A DNA stretch of 64,000 bases. Origin: Hexactinellida sp. DTS-2022. Taxonomy: Eukaryota; Porifera; Hexactinellida. A program made the position numbers and the translations under genes. Location of the stretch: contig JAPNXP010000014.1 of assembly GCA_028753945.1 (NCBI GenBank), forward strand, positions 682,001-746,000, written 5' to 3'. Under the pieces are notes generated by a model. It had not been told where the DNA came from, made no database searches, and was given only the letters and a program-made list of their open reading frames with translations. Positions 50,501 through 61,000 of this stretch are shown piece by piece; the stretch's first letter is position 1, and each line of letters opens with the position of its first letter.

Positions 50501-51021
50501 TGAAAAACCTTTGAATAGGACTGAAATACTGTAATGCATAATGTTCGTATTATTTAATCGTGTTTGTATTAATGAGAACCTACAGTACATACTGTACATC
50601 CTACTGTAGTAACTCAGGAATTTATCCAGGATCGCGAGGCGCTCCTTTTGGAGTATGATTTAGTGGAAAATTTGAATTAGGATCATATTTACAAATGGCT
50701 GTAATTACTTTGCTGTAGTTATTAACAGTACTAGTGTAAGTAATATTATTAATCTGAATTTCGTATTAACAGTGTTCATGCTATCTTCTACGATCTACTG
50801 TATAGCTATCCTATATTAACAGTTCCCTACAGGTCCGTTCTAATCAGAAGGAGCCCCCAGAAAGCTCCCCCAGCTCGCGTAACGACACCAGAGGACTGCC
50901 CAACAGTCCTCCGGTTAATCTATACAGCACTGCTCCTCTGCCCGCCTCTAACATAGCAACGCTAAGGACCGTTAGGAATCTACAGAATACACTTAAAGAG
51001 GAGGATTTGCACTGGAATTAA
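41562..51021 (+). CDS. CEP57-like centrosomal protein
   Basis: CEP57/CEP57L1 is a pericentriolar coiled-coil protein needed for centriole engagement and microtubule attachment. Exons 41562-41876, 42512-42633, 43708-43795, 44443-44613, 45168-45544, 49945-50137 and 50833-51021 join in frame to 484 codons plus stop; the first exon with the ATG was not found. Family landmarks: MIEALKALQSKIARLETERA at the start of the coiled coil, then long Glu/Arg/Gln-rich helices. The C-terminal domain has HYRVQLKDIPFVVGTSTAQS, which aligns with the human HYRLCLGDMPFVAGKSTS region. The end NLQNTLKEEDLHWN resembles human ...SLCWDY. The donor at 45545 (AAG/GTGCGA) was chosen because it alone keeps frame with 49945. 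Intron 45545-49944 encloses a complete NHL gene and a cadherin pseudogene. Confidence 0.88.
41894..42092. mobile_element. MITE, family C (TACAGTCAACTCCGG ends)
   Basis: TACAGTCAACTCCGGTTATA to TATAACAGGAGTTGACTGTA, TA borders, starting 17 bp after the donor of the first recognised CEP57 exon. Confidence 0.8.
42098..42465. mobile_element. Family H MITE with a nested T-run element
   Basis: GCTTCGAATAAGCGCCCCGG at the left and CCGGCGCTTATTTGAACCAA at the right are the family H ends. Inside, about 42270-42391, GCAGGGTTTTTTTAAAGG to CACCAAAAAAACCCCTG is a copy of the element nested at 17192. Confidence 0.6.
42801..43115. mobile_element. hAT-type MITE (CAGTGGTTCCCAACC ends)
   Basis: CAGTGGTTCCCAACC pairs with GGTTGGGAACCACTG. 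The exact 8-bp duplication CTGTAGAC is at 42793-42800 and 43116-43123. It splits a GTAGACGG inverted-repeat element whose undivided relative is at 16040. Confidence 0.95.
43489..43654. mobile_element. MITE, family D
   Basis: TACAGTAGAGCCTCTGAACA to GGAGGCTCCACTGTA with TA borders, about 50 bp before CEP57 exon 43708. Confidence 0.8.
43820..43924. mobile_element. MITE, family B
   Basis: TACAGTCAGTCCGCTTAATA to ATTAAGCGGAGTCGACTGTA, TA borders, 24 bp after CEP57 exon 43708-43795. Confidence 0.75.
44622..44755. repeat. Short tandem repeat TACTGTAGTTATA
   Basis: ATACTGTAGTTATACTGTAG-type units recur directly after the donor of CEP57 exon 44443-44613, with unit lengths alternating between about 12 and 15 bp. 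Confidence 0.8.
45854..45986. mobile_element. Short hAT-type MITE (CAGTGGTTCCCAACC)
   Basis: CAGTGGTTCCCAACCTGG pairs with AAGGTTGGGAATAGCTG. Flanks GTCTATTG and GTCTACTG agree at seven of eight positions. Same end sequence as the element at 42801. Confidence 0.7.
46103..46426. mobile_element. hAT-type MITE (CATAGGCGTCG ends) with G/C runs
   Basis: CATAGGCGTCGTTGC and TTCGACGCCTATG are inverted ends; the exact duplication AGCTAGCC flanks it (46095-46102, 46427-46434). Long G and C homopolymers lie inside. Same terminal family as 23745. Confidence 0.9.
46914..48149 (+). CDS. Coiled-coil/NHL-repeat protein, nested in CEP57
   Basis: 411 residues from the ATG at 46914 (an upstream GTG would add 11), single exon, same length as the 35350 gene but clearly diverged. 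Residues about 5-120 are a coiled coil (MREETARELERIRGEVV, LNQLKVTKAEMSHNLQH). NHL-type repeats follow: GDIFVCDYWVNRIQVFSKEG, DRHMNIIVSDKGAHNVKVFD and a last repeat GPGEFLFPRGIDINEGLVVV. There is no RING or B-box. It lies in the 4.4-kb CEP57 intron in the same orientation, so it needs its own promoter. AATAAA at 48191 gives it its own 3' end. Function unknown; probably a protein- or RNA-binding propeller. Confidence 0.9.
   Translation: MATELVADMREETARELERIRGEVVIAKEELRVRFEYYFQVLRGRHFELVAQLDEVVHVAETQVEDRQVKLNQLKVTKAEMSHNLQHNELNETLINLSRELDEKIRGLEATVDRIPSVWLEWHDGWLEGGMAGLCRLCEGVSYVNRHNPVWSGVNKGEGHMEIYLPSGLSIDRDNGDIFVCDYWVNRIQVFSKEGNYFRTIKPQGMSYPISITVSLHHMFVSCYYPLSICKLDKVSGDILCRVETEYIMHGLSVDTDTLYAGMCDTNSISHFSVEDLRSVDRTPLNSPHITEDTILFDLKLTPSLFIVLFGECPFPVQSFTRDGNLMHSIVSQEQLIDAYYFCLDRHMNIIVSDKGAHNVKVFDREGQLVGTMGHEGTGPGEFLFPRGIDINEGLVVVVVDCKPSHILQFF
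48191..48196 (+). terminator. Candidate poly(A) signal for the nested NHL gene
   Basis: AATAAA 42 bp after the NHL stop, inside the CEP57 intron. If used efficiently it would also cut CEP57 transcripts, so its use must be restrained or the signal is weak. Confidence 0.5.
48430..49605 (-). pseudogene. Cadherin fragment: two ectodomain repeats, membrane segment, cytoplasmic tail
   Basis: Classic cadherin-repeat text is readable: ILDVNDNTPQFVTP, SASDPDFGENGTITFTLTG, LLEVSQILDRENLDF, ITDANDNPPIFDGS and ATDVDIDTNMELTYRLVD. A hydrophobic helix (ELALIILSTILVLFIACC) and a basic stop-transfer MVRIYRLRQRK come next. A 120-residue acidic tail with no recognised catenin site ends at the stop. The frame shifts at least three or four times: near 49535, 49195, 49115 and in an A-run near 48925. 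The upstream part is missing beyond about 49605, where a family A MITE begins. Only the 3' end of a cadherin-like gene is here, in antisense inside a CEP57 intron. The tail frame is still open, so decay is moderate. Confidence 0.85.
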
Positions 51022-51432
51022 TCAATACTACCGCAACCCGTACGCTTATTGTATTATTGTATTATCATTTCTTGATAAACTCTAACTGTAGACATACTTA
51101 ATATTCAAACCAATATCCGTATTTATACTTTAACCGCTTTAATTAATCGATGATAAATCTAAAAGAATGACTAATAATATGACATCCCATAATTGAATGA
51201 CACCTTATGGCAAGAAAACTACTTATATATACAGTAGAACCTCGTTAATACGAACACCAACGGATGGTAAAATTTGTTCGTTTTACCCGGAGTTTGTATT
51301 AACCGGAGTAATACCCATTGAATAGCCATTGTAGGGGCCTGATTTTGTGGAACTGTTTGTTCGTCTTAACCGTGCTCGTACTAACGAGGTTCTACTTATA
51401 TATAGAACAATTTACCATGTTAACTGGCATAT

Positions 51433-51599
51433 ACAGTAGAACCTCTTTAATATGAACACGGTTAATACGAATTTACGGTTAATACGTACACTATTTCAGT
51501 CCCTTTCAAAACTTTTTCAATACAAATGACAACGGTTTATACGAATTCCAGATAAGGAGTACACATTTTACCGGTACGTACTAACGAGGTTCTACTGTA
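51433..51599. mobile_element. MITE, family A
   Basis: TACAGTAGAACCTCTTTAAT to CTAACGAGGTTCTACTGTA, TA borders. Another family A copy lies just left (about 51230-51400), both between CEP57 and rotatin. Confidence 0.75.
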
Positions 51600-51759
51600 T
51601 GTCATTACTTATAAAGTGGTGTTCGCCTAATAGCAATATTATATTAGCAAGTTATTTCAAGTCTCAATATCCAATCTCAATCATTGCTACCCTACTAGAA
51701 GTGTTCCTTTAGTTGAAATCATTTTTCATTTTAGAATCATTTTCGAATTTTAGACATAA

Positions 51760-54700
51760 ATGGAAGATAAATCAGATATTCCTAATTCCAACTTACGAAG
51801 CATTTTAGCTAAAGTCGGTCACAAAAACAACCAAATCCGTTCTGCAGCTTTGAAGAGAATTGTATTTAAACTCGACAGCGACCTGATCACTCTCTCGGAC
51901 CTGATACACGAAAGAGACTTTATTCTCAGTTTAATGGAATGGTTTAACCAAACAGAAATAACACAGGAACATGACGTATTAACTTTGTTACTCAGAATAA
52001 GCGAGCATGCAATCCCAGCTCGCTACATTAACAGTATAGGAGGCATAGCCTATTTGTCTCAGTTAAGACCGGATATAGAAGAGCAGCATCGCTCTATTAT
52101 AGATAGTATTACTGACAACTTGCTACATACAAGTAACTTCGATGTGCCTGCAAATAACGAAATTCTAATTAGTAAATACACAGAATTGTATGGGAATGAA
52201 TCCACTATTAATTACCCATTAACTCCTAATACTAGTGTTACAAGTTACAACAGTATACCTCTACCGATTGATATAACACAACTATCTGTCACAAACAAGC
52301 CCATACACATAAATACACCAATTATAAAGCACGATTTATCTATCAACTCACCAACTAACATTCTAACTCAATACGATAGATCTGTAATACAAACATTCAT
52401 TGTGAAGTCACGAGATAATATAGAAGTTAAGCATGATGTGCTATTGTCTATGGAACGTATATTCTCAGAATACAACCTCTCTAGTTTGATTAATTTCCAT
52501 AATTTATCTGATTCTCTTATGAATCTCATTTCTTCTCTGCCTAACAATGAAAGCACACTAATTACAGTATACTCTCTTAATCTCATTAATTGTATTCTAT
52601 CTAACTACAAATTGCATTCAAATCTATCAAACTTTATGTCACAACAAACCACTGGAGCCCCAATTGATATAATACATTTCCTTAACAACTTTATTAGCTG
52701 TTCTAACTCAAGTTTAGTTAGTTTATTTGCAAAAGAATGCAGTACAACACTTCTCAATGCAATCTCGATTCAATTAAATATAATCACAGAATGTATTGAA
52801 TCTCTAACTTATACATTCAATAAATCGAATGAGATTCTCGTTGAATTGAAGTTAGACACTTTTGTACGTATTACAGCTTGTATACAAATAATACAGACTG
52901 GTATTATAAATGAATCTGACACATATTTGCTAGTTATACTATTGACAGGTTTGGTATTAATCACAGATAAATTCAGTTTATTTATACGCTATATTGAGCC
53001 AAACACCTTAATTGGGACTGAAGGGACTTGTTTATACACACTACTAGATCTCGCGTGCTCTCCTATGTTAAACCTATGGCTCCCTAAATTACGCACTTAT
53101 ACCAATCCATTTCTTAGCATTATTACACCAGACACACCATGGATATACGAGCGTTATTTAGAAGTTGAGGAAAAGTATCGAATTAGCATGGATCTAATAA
53201 AACTATTGAACAGAATCCGTCTTAAGAAGTCTATTGCAATACACTATCCAACTGTTTTGAATATCTGCCAAGAAAGCTTAACAGTTATTCTCTCACACAA
53301 CGACAGTGGTATTGTGGAATGCATAGTAGAACTCTGTTACTGGTTAACACACGAGAAAAGAATGGGAATAAATAATGACGTAATTAATGTGTTGAAGGCA
53401 CTATTGGACGGTTATAGGCTTGACCAATCAATTTCTGTTACAGCTTTCCATAAACTTGGGAGTTTATTGAAGCTAGAATTAACTGGAAAAGAAGTTAGGG
53501 ATTTTCCATTAGAATTTGTTCAGATATTATGCTCTTATAGTGTAATACTAAACGAAATGGATTCTACCATTTGGAGTACAACTTGGGATCTAGTTTTCTT
53601 CATGGTAACGCGTGTTGATAATGGAATGTTGTTTGAAAGTATTACTAAATGGATTGGCGAGTTTCAAATGAAAGCGAGTAACCCAGAAATGGTTGAAGAT
53701 ATTTTCAAAAGGTTTTCTAACAGTAGTGAAAAAATAAATCTTGAAATCACAAAAGTTTATATAAGATACTGTTTTCATAGAAATGACGAAATACGCGAAA
53801 AAGCTATCGAATTCCTTGGAACTAATCTAATCGAAGGTGTGAAATTTCGCGAGGAATCTCTACTGAGCTGTAGACCACCTCTAACAGAACACAAAGTCGG
53901 TTTGAGAATACCTTTCCATTCTGAGGATGTTCAAAAGATATTAAATATTATGACATCATCGTTATTGGATGAGAAAATAAGATTATCAGCATTTGAACAA
54001 TTGTCTGTTCTGTTACAAGATCCCAAACTTCATTCATTGATGAGTCAATCTACTTATTTATCGCTGCTAACTGATAATATAAATACAAACATTCCTGAAA
54101 ATGTAGATTTCGCACATGCGAGTATTTACTCTCTGCGGCTTTTAGCACAGTTCAACCGAAAATTAACACTACAACTCTCAACAGATCCAAAGCTATTTTA
54201 TTCGCTTTTATTTTGGACGCAATTCAGTGTAGATCCAATACAAACTTATAATTTATCAAAACTCTTATTTATGATGGTATTTATACATTCCTTAAGTTAC
54301 AATGACAACCTACAACTATCCCAACATATCTACAATACACTAATCATCCCATTCGAAATCCAATCTACCCATTCAAATCAACCTGTCTCTATATTGGATT
54401 CGTATAAAGACCTATTTGAATACAGACATATAAGACAAGCGCTGATTTATTCATGGGAATTCGAGTTAACATTAAACAGAAGTGAATACTCAAAGCTTAC
54501 AAGGAAACAGGTTATAACGCGTTACAAATGTGTGCTGCCACAAACAATGAATGAGTTACTACAAGAATTCAATAGCGATGGAGACTCTAATAAAGAACAA
54601 ATTTCAATAGCATTAATGGCGATAATAGAATTATGTTTGTCTTACAATAAATTGGAAGCTAATTCAATCCCAGATTTAATACACAATCTGTTATACAACG

Positions 54701-57435
54701 AAATATCAACTAAAATGCAACTAATTACATTCAAAATTAGTTTGAAATTGGCACAACCACAGATAGAATATTCTAAAGATTTAATTTACATAACTGAAAC
54801 AGCTTGCTCTACAAAACACGAATTTAGCAACCGATTCAAATCCCTTCTTGAAATGGTGACACATTCAAAAATAAGTCCCTCTTTCCTGCTGGAATATCGC
54901 GACTATTTACACCTCTACAACCAATTAGCTGCCTCTCTCGCTTCTCTACCGAACATACACTGCCATATTGTATATTTAACATTTTTCGCTAGTGTTATAA
55001 CATCGTTAAAACATGACGTCATAAACCATTACAGCGATATTCAAATTCTGCAGAATTCAATTGGTAAGCTAATTAGGCCAAATGGACAAGCTAAGAAATT
55101 CCTTTGTTATAAAACAGACAAACTCTACATTACTTTGATAAGTAGAGTTAAATTAGTCACAGAGGATATTCTCATTTCGTGTATCAATATTACACATTCC
55201 TCAACCAATACCCTAGTTACCGACTCGCTATACAATCTACAGTGTACACTCAATGTGTTAGATTCCGCGAAACAACCTTATACAATAACACCAGAGTTAA
55301 TTAAAGGTTTAACTCAGTTATTAGCAAAGGGAGAAGAAATACAAACTTTAGTATTAAGTTCGCTATCAGTTATAGCTAATAATAAACCAAACATACAAGC
55401 ACTTGATAAAGAGCTAATGACCATATATGGTAATGGGTTATTAGGTCTCTGTACTTGTCTGTTACTCGATGAACAAAATCGTTCTTGTTTAGTAAAGGAG
55501 CAAGCTTCATACTTATTATCTGCTATAATTATTTATATTGAATTAGATAGAGATTCTGTTGAGGCAATAATTTCAATATTTACAAGCCAACATGATTGTG
55601 TACAGTCACTTTATTCACAAAATAAAGTTAAGAGCCCTTTAACTGTTAACTTATCGTTACTAGCGAGTTTAACTAACCTAATAAGCGTATTAATTACCTC
55701 AAAACAACTTCAAATCGAGCAAATTTCAGTTGAGGATATACTATATATGTTTATCGTTTACTCAGACACAGAATTATTGTGTAGAATTAAGCTGAGCTCT
55801 GCTATAAGAGCTCAATACGAATTGATACAAACTTTGTCTACACTTATTATCCTGGTTATAACTGCCAAATATACTATTAATTCTGAGTATACAGTTATAC
55901 TGTATAGAGCTTGGTGCTTAATTGAGTTTACAAATACGAACTCTCCTAACTACTTATCTAACTATAAACACGCGTATTCATTAATTTTAAAATTAATTTC
56001 CCACCAAACATTATTCCTATGTCAGTTCATTCAACTTATACACTCAAATAGCTCAATTCTACTGAATTCATTGCAATTATTGTTGGACAGTCAATTAGTG
56101 TCTGTTAATGAGGCATTAATGCCATTGACAATTCTCTCAATTGTAACAGAGAAAATTGGAAACTTAATCGAGCAGAATACAAATGAATTTGAGGTCTATG
56201 GACAAATTCTAACTGAGTTCTTTGATTCACAAAAGTTAGCAAACAAATCTAAACAGATTAATAAACCGGAAATGCCTTTGACAAATGGAGCTAAAATTAC
56301 AGAATTTATTTTACAAATAATTTCAAAAACTCATCCTATTTCAAAAGTATTCACTCCTAACGATTTTAATAATATTGAAAATGAATTATCTGTTTTTATT
56401 CACTCAAGCAATGAGGTTTGTCAAACATTGGAAAAATGTGGATTTCTATCATTACTAATTGACGATTTTGAACAACTTACAACAAAGTTATACAGAATTA
56501 ACGATAAATCGAATGAACATAAAGAGATTACTCTCGCAATACAAACAAAGTGTTTATTGCTTGCTAACATATTTAGCAAACTAACAGTTGGTAAAGAATT
56601 AGTATTAAAACAAGGGTTAGTTGAAATTATCTGCAAATTATGGCCATTCACAAGAGGAGTAGAATCATTTGAAAAATCAGTTATTCGTTTATTGACTGTT
56701 TTAACAAACGAGAATGAAAATATTTGTAAATTAATGTCACATCCGCAAGGAGCACCTAATTTACTGAGTGACGTCATTAAACGTGTTACGTATCTTCTCA
56801 AGCATTTGAGAAATGATAAAGTTGAGTGGAAACTAACTTCAAGTTTATTGATTTTGATTGGCAACACTTGTGTTGCAATGGAATGTAGGAGATTCTTACA
56901 GAAAATAGGGTTTATAGGTGAGTTACTTACTCTGTTAGATACAACGCGAGAAAAACGGTGTAAAATTCCGCGATTATTAATCTCAAATACTCTACTTTTG
57001 TTAACAAAACTAAATTCTTATGATGACGGACGTAAAATTATATTCCAATACAAAGACCTGTTAGAAATCGCGAGTGAAATCGGTCAAGAACATTTCAAAG
57101 ATAAAGAAATTCTCATTCGTGTTCTCTTCTTAATCCATAACCAATCTTTCCATCACTCTTCAAAATCCTATATTTTATCTAGTGCTTCAATCCTCTCTTT
57201 GTTAGATAATGCATTACAGACTCAAGAAACGCAGTGTATGGATTTAATAGGCAACACTATATCAGCCCTGCTATGCAAATTCAACAAAGGGAAATTTATT
57301 TTAAAGAAAACTAAGTTAATACAAACTCTACGTGAAACAACTATTCTACTGAGTGAGTGTAAACGGGAAAATAAATATTTATCTCAGGCGATGTTGTATG
57401 TAGATACTCCCCAATCGGAAGTGCAGTATAATTGA
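51760..57435 (+). CDS. RTTN: Rotatin, centriolar ARM-repeat protein
   Basis: Rotatin is a large helical-repeat protein required for centriole elongation and for cilia; human mutations cause brain malformation and laterality defects. One uninterrupted frame encodes 1891 residues (human about 2226). The N-terminus LRSILAKVGHKNNQIRSAAL...HERDFILSLMEWFNQ matches the conserved rotatin N-terminal domain (human ...[26 protein letters not shown]). The rest is leucine-rich helical-repeat text with no other domain, and the C-terminal part (LTSSLLILIGNTCVAMECRR, LLDTTREKRCKIPRLLISNT) resembles the family end. The human gene is split into dozens of exons, so a 5.7-kb intronless version is striking. AT-rich codon use, unlike the nearby CEP57 exons. 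Confidence 0.9.
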   Translation: MEDKSDIPNSNLRSILAKVGHKNNQIRSAALKRIVFKLDSDLITLSDLIHERDFILSLMEWFNQTEITQEHDVLTLLLRISEHAIPARYINSIGGIAYLSQLRPDIEEQHRSIIDSITDNLLHTSNFDVPANNEILISKYTELYGNESTINYPLTPNTSVTSYNSIPLPIDITQLSVTNKPIHINTPIIKHDLSINSPTNILTQYDRSVIQTFIVKSRDNIEVKHDVLLSMERIFSEYNLSSLINFHNLSDSLMNLISSLPNNESTLITVYSLNLINCILSNYKLHSNLSNFMSQQTTGAPIDIIHFLNNFISCSNSSLVSLFAKECSTTLLNAISIQLNIITECIESLTYTFNKSNEILVELKLDTFVRITACIQIIQTGIINESDTYLLVILLTGLVLITDKFSLFIRYIEPNTLIGTEGTCLYTLLDLACSPMLNLWLPKLRTYTNPFLSIITPDTPWIYERYLEVEEKYRISMDLIKLLNRIRLKKSIAIHYPTVLNICQESLTVILSHNDSGIVECIVELCYWLTHEKRMGINNDVINVLKALLDGYRLDQSISVTAFHKLGSLLKLELTGKEVRDFPLEFVQILCSYSVILNEMDSTIWSTTWDLVFFMVTRVDNGMLFESITKWIGEFQMKASNPEMVEDIFKRFSNSSEKINLEITKVYIRYCFHRNDEIREKAIEFLGTNLIEGVKFREESLLSCRPPLTEHKVGLRIPFHSEDVQKILNIMTSSLLDEKIRLSAFEQLSVLLQDPKLHSLMSQSTYLSLLTDNINTNIPENVDFAHASIYSLRLLAQFNRKLTLQLSTDPKLFYSLLFWTQFSVDPIQTYNLSKLLFMMVFIHSLSYNDNLQLSQHIYNTLIIPFEIQSTHSNQPVSILDSYKDLFEYRHIRQALIYSWEFELTLNRSEYSKLTRKQVITRYKCVLPQTMNELLQEFNSDGDSNKEQISIALMAIIELCLSYNKLEANSIPDLIHNLLYNEISTKMQLITFKISLKLAQPQIEYSKDLIYITETACSTKHEFSNRFKSLLEMVTHSKISPSFLLEYRDYLHLYNQLAASLASLPNIHCHIVYLTFFASVITSLKHDVINHYSDIQILQNSIGKLIRPNGQAKKFLCYKTDKLYITLISRVKLVTEDILISCINITHSSTNTLVTDSLYNLQCTLNVLDSAKQPYTITPELIKGLTQLLAKGEEIQTLVLSSLSVIANNKPNIQALDKELMTIYGNGLLGLCTCLLLDEQNRSCLVKEQASYLLSAIIIYIELDRDSVEAIISIFTSQHDCVQSLYSQNKVKSPLTVNLSLLASLTNLISVLITSKQLQIEQISVEDILYMFIVYSDTELLCRIKLSSAIRAQYELIQTLSTLIILVITAKYTINSEYTVILYRAWCLIEFTNTNSPNYLSNYKHAYSLILKLISHQTLFLCQFIQLIHSNSSILLNSLQLLLDSQLVSVNEALMPLTILSIVTEKIGNLIEQNTNEFEVYGQILTEFFDSQKLANKSKQINKPEMPLTNGAKITEFILQIISKTHPISKVFTPNDFNNIENELSVFIHSSNEVCQTLEKCGFLSLLIDDFEQLTTKLYRINDKSNEHKEITLAIQTKCLLLANIFSKLTVGKELVLKQGLVEIICKLWPFTRGVESFEKSVIRLLTVLTNENENICKLMSHPQGAPNLLSDVIKRVTYLLKHLRNDKVEWKLTSSLLILIGNTCVAMECRRFLQKIGFIGELLTLLDTTREKRCKIPRLLISNTLLLLTKLNSYDDGRKIIFQYKDLLEIASEIGQEHFKDKEILIRVLFLIHNQSFHHSSKSYILSSASILSLLDNALQTQETQCMDLIGNTISALLCKFNKGKFILKKTKLIQTLRETTILLSECKRENKYLSQAMLYVDTPQSEVQYN

Positions 57436-58029
57436 GATTATTCGTATGTTGTTGTTTGTATCTGAAATTTTGCAGGCTTTATTCTATGCAGTATGGGCAG
57501 TTCAAACGCTACGAAAGGCAAAATTACAGGAAATTAGACCCACCTTCAAAGTCACGCTTTTTGACCATTTTGAAATACCAAGGATGGTCTGTCACACATT
57601 GGCTAATCCCTCCTCCCTTGGTAGCGTTACATAACGTTAGTACGGCCAATTACAGTGGTACCTGTATTGCACAATTCATATCACGATCGACCACTTTCCT
57701 AGCATAAATAGTACTGTATTACAATACTTTTGACTTGCGATGAGCGAATGTAATTGGTTATTATTTAATCATGGTTGAAAGAATTAATTAAGGGGCCGAT
57801 CAAAATTTACTTCACGCTTCCAAGGGCTATAGCTATTAACCATCCTTTTTTGTTGCAAACAGTTGGAAAAAGCTTGACATAGGAAGGGGGTTGTCTAATT
57901 TCCTGTAATTTTGCGTTACGTAACGTTTGATCGGTCCCTAATTAGGATTAGAGCTTTTTAATTGGTAAAGGAAACATTTTAGACTAATATCAATACTAGT
58001 ATTACACACAGGTTAGATTTATACTAAAT
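57436..58029. other. Rotatin-MITD1 spacer with ACGTAACG-ended repeats
   Basis: Two elements of the TTACGTAACG group are recognisable: GCAGTTCAAACGCTACG to GGTAGCGTTACATAACGTTA (about 57495-57640), and GGGGCCGATCAAAATTTACT to GTTACGTAACGTTTGATCGG (about 57790-57935). No gene seen. The MITD1 promoter must lie in the last 90 bp or within the second repeat. Confidence 0.55.
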
Positions 58030-61000
58030 ATGGAGAGATTGAGAACCTCGCAGATACTCAATGAAGCTAAAAAATTCTATGAAGAGAAGGACTACACCAC
58101 AGCACTTACACTATACTCAGAAGGAATTGAATTGTTGTCGTCAATTCTCAAAGGTAACAGACTAGTATACAGTAGAACCTCGTTAGTACGAACACTATTT
58201 CAGTCCTCTTCAAAGCCTTTTCAATACAAATGATATTGGTTAATACAAATTCCGGATAAGGCGAACGAATTTTGACTGTCCCCTGGTGTTCGTACTAATG
58301 AGGTTCTACTGTAGTTTGTATTAATTTAATACATTAATTAATGTGAATTGTAGAAGATACAATTTCAACCGATAGAGATATAATTCAGAAGAAAATCGAT
58401 GAATATATGAAACGAGTTAGCGAGATAGAAGAGACTCTAAAGAAATTAGGTAAGTAAACAGTAGTTAAATAACGTGTACGTACTCTATAATATAGGCAAG
58501 TGTTCAAATAATGCGTTTTTTCGTCGTCGTCCGGAGGGTGCCCGTAACTGGGAATTTTCCCGGACCTCAGAAATACAATGGCTAGTACATGTGCAAGGAT
58601 AATTTAGAATATGCATTTTGTTGTTTATTTTGTCATTAAACTCCATTATATGAATACATATTTTAGTTTTGGTTTACACCAATAAGGGTGCCCGGATCTG
58701 AGAGGTTCGGATCATGGACGTAGCCAACCGAAAATTTTTGGGGGCCATTATTTAGATGAGTCATTACAATAAAGTGAGCGTAAGCTCAATCTATCCTTAT
58801 TCAAAGTTATTGTGAAATTTTTTTTGGGGGGCAGGCCCCCCCCCATGGTCCGGATATCGGAGGTTTGAGTGTATTATAATTCTGTGTATTTAGAACGGGA
58901 GAAACATATGGTTTGCATAAAGATAGCGGACGGAGATATAGGCTACAGCTATGGATCTCTCTTCGGGAAATATCTGGACACGAGTATACAGAGAGTAGAG
59001 ATAGATGATCCCTACATACGGGCCTCTCACCAAGTGTGTTACAAGCTAAATACACTGTATAATACATGGGCCATAACCAATCCCTAAGGCATTAGATTAG
59101 ATATTTGAGATTTAAACCAAGTCCCTTGTAGAATGGGATACAATGGAATTTGGTTATAACGTACCCCCTCGGGAAAGGAAAATAAGTACGTATTATCCGA
59201 GTGTACGTACTAACCGAGTTTATCCTACATAGAAATACATACTGCTTTATAAACTTGGTTAAAATACGTAAACTAGTACGTACTAACCCAGGTACGTTAT
59301 AACTTATAACCGAGTTCTACTGTTTTATAAAATTAATCCGAAAATCTCAAACACAAGGAATGGGAATAGGAATTTAAACCCAAATTAGGAAGGAAATTAA
59401 ATATTTAAATTTTCTATTTCGATTTGAACCATTTCTGGCCCTTAATGTATAATTGATCACAAATCATATCAACCTGTTCATATGAATGGCTTTGGTATAT
59501 ATTCTAATAATACAAAAAGTGCTTAACAGATTTTGCCTGACTGTATTTACTATAGAAATGTTAAATTGATTATAATTATATATTGAATTATTTCCTCTTC
59601 TCAATTTAATTGACAACAATTAATGAAATGGTATATTTAATTAGGTGATGAATCTAGTTAAACTGTGTGAGCTATTAATCCACAAAACTTCGATAAAGCA
59701 GATTTCTATAACAACTACTCGTGATACCGTAAGTTCTTAATTTAATTTAAATATTAGTTTTAAATTCTTCAACTTAAATTGAACAAATGTTTTACACACG
59801 GCAGAATTATCTGGTCAATATCTTCTTAATATAAAAACTGCTTCGCAATGGTGAATTTTTGAGATTTAAATTTCTTTGCCAGTGCCTGAATTGAGATTAA
59901 TACTGATTATATTAGAGATAGTTGACCGATATATATAATTAATTTGTATATTCCTTGAATTCTCCATCGCTATTAACTTATTATTAACGCATAAATAACA
60001 AAATTGCGCTATTTAAAGGTGAAATGTTTTATTTAATTTTGTGGAAAATATATTATTATCCATATAAATATGTTAGCTATCGTATTTCTTAAAATATGGT
60101 GATTTGATCCTTGAGAAATACTGGAAATCTAGGTTAATATGAATTATCAATTTGGTTTGCAGCTGTAAAGTATACAGATATAGTATATTAGTATTCATGT
60201 TATAAAACAGCGAAATGTTACATTCTAGAATGCAATGTTCTGAGAAATTCGACTAGAGTGTAATGCTCGAAAATTATAGTTTAATGGTAAAAATATTCCC
60301 ATATAACATAGCGAATAGCACCAAATTAGACTGTAATGCAGTAAACACGAGTGTAAATTTTACACTTTTTATATACAGTCGACTCCGCTTAATATAGCCA
60401 CCGGTTAAATAGATTTCTCCGCTTAATCGGCTAAAAAATTCACCGGATTTATAGGACGGAATTACATTTTGGCTTAAAAATATTTTGGTTAATAATTTCT
60501 CCGCTTAATCAGGTCAAAGCAATCTGGTCCCGAGGTGACTCTATTAAGCGGAGTTGACTGTATATGCCTTTAAAACAATGAATTGATAAACATATTAAAC
60601 TATTAAACTTCAAAACAACTAACTATAGACTTGTCATTGATTTGCATCTCTAATTATATTGTGTCTAGGGGGAGAAAGAGAGAGACCAGCTTATTAGATT
60701 GGGAGACTTGAAATGTGATCTCTCCTCACACGGAATTACTCTCGAATTTAACTTCTCCCAAACTCTTCACGATAGAGAGATAAGGTTGTTGTTATTATTA
60801 ATTTATTATTACTGGAAATATTTATCTTTAAGCTAGACATCGCATCATTATTATTTGTTTGTTATTCGTGAATTAAATTAGATTCGATAACGGTTGGATC
60901 ATAAAGATTGGAAGAGGATTAGACTACTTCAAGCCTATGAAAGTAAGCAACACGGTTATGTTACAAATGATCAATCGGCCATTTTGTATTTCAAAGTACA

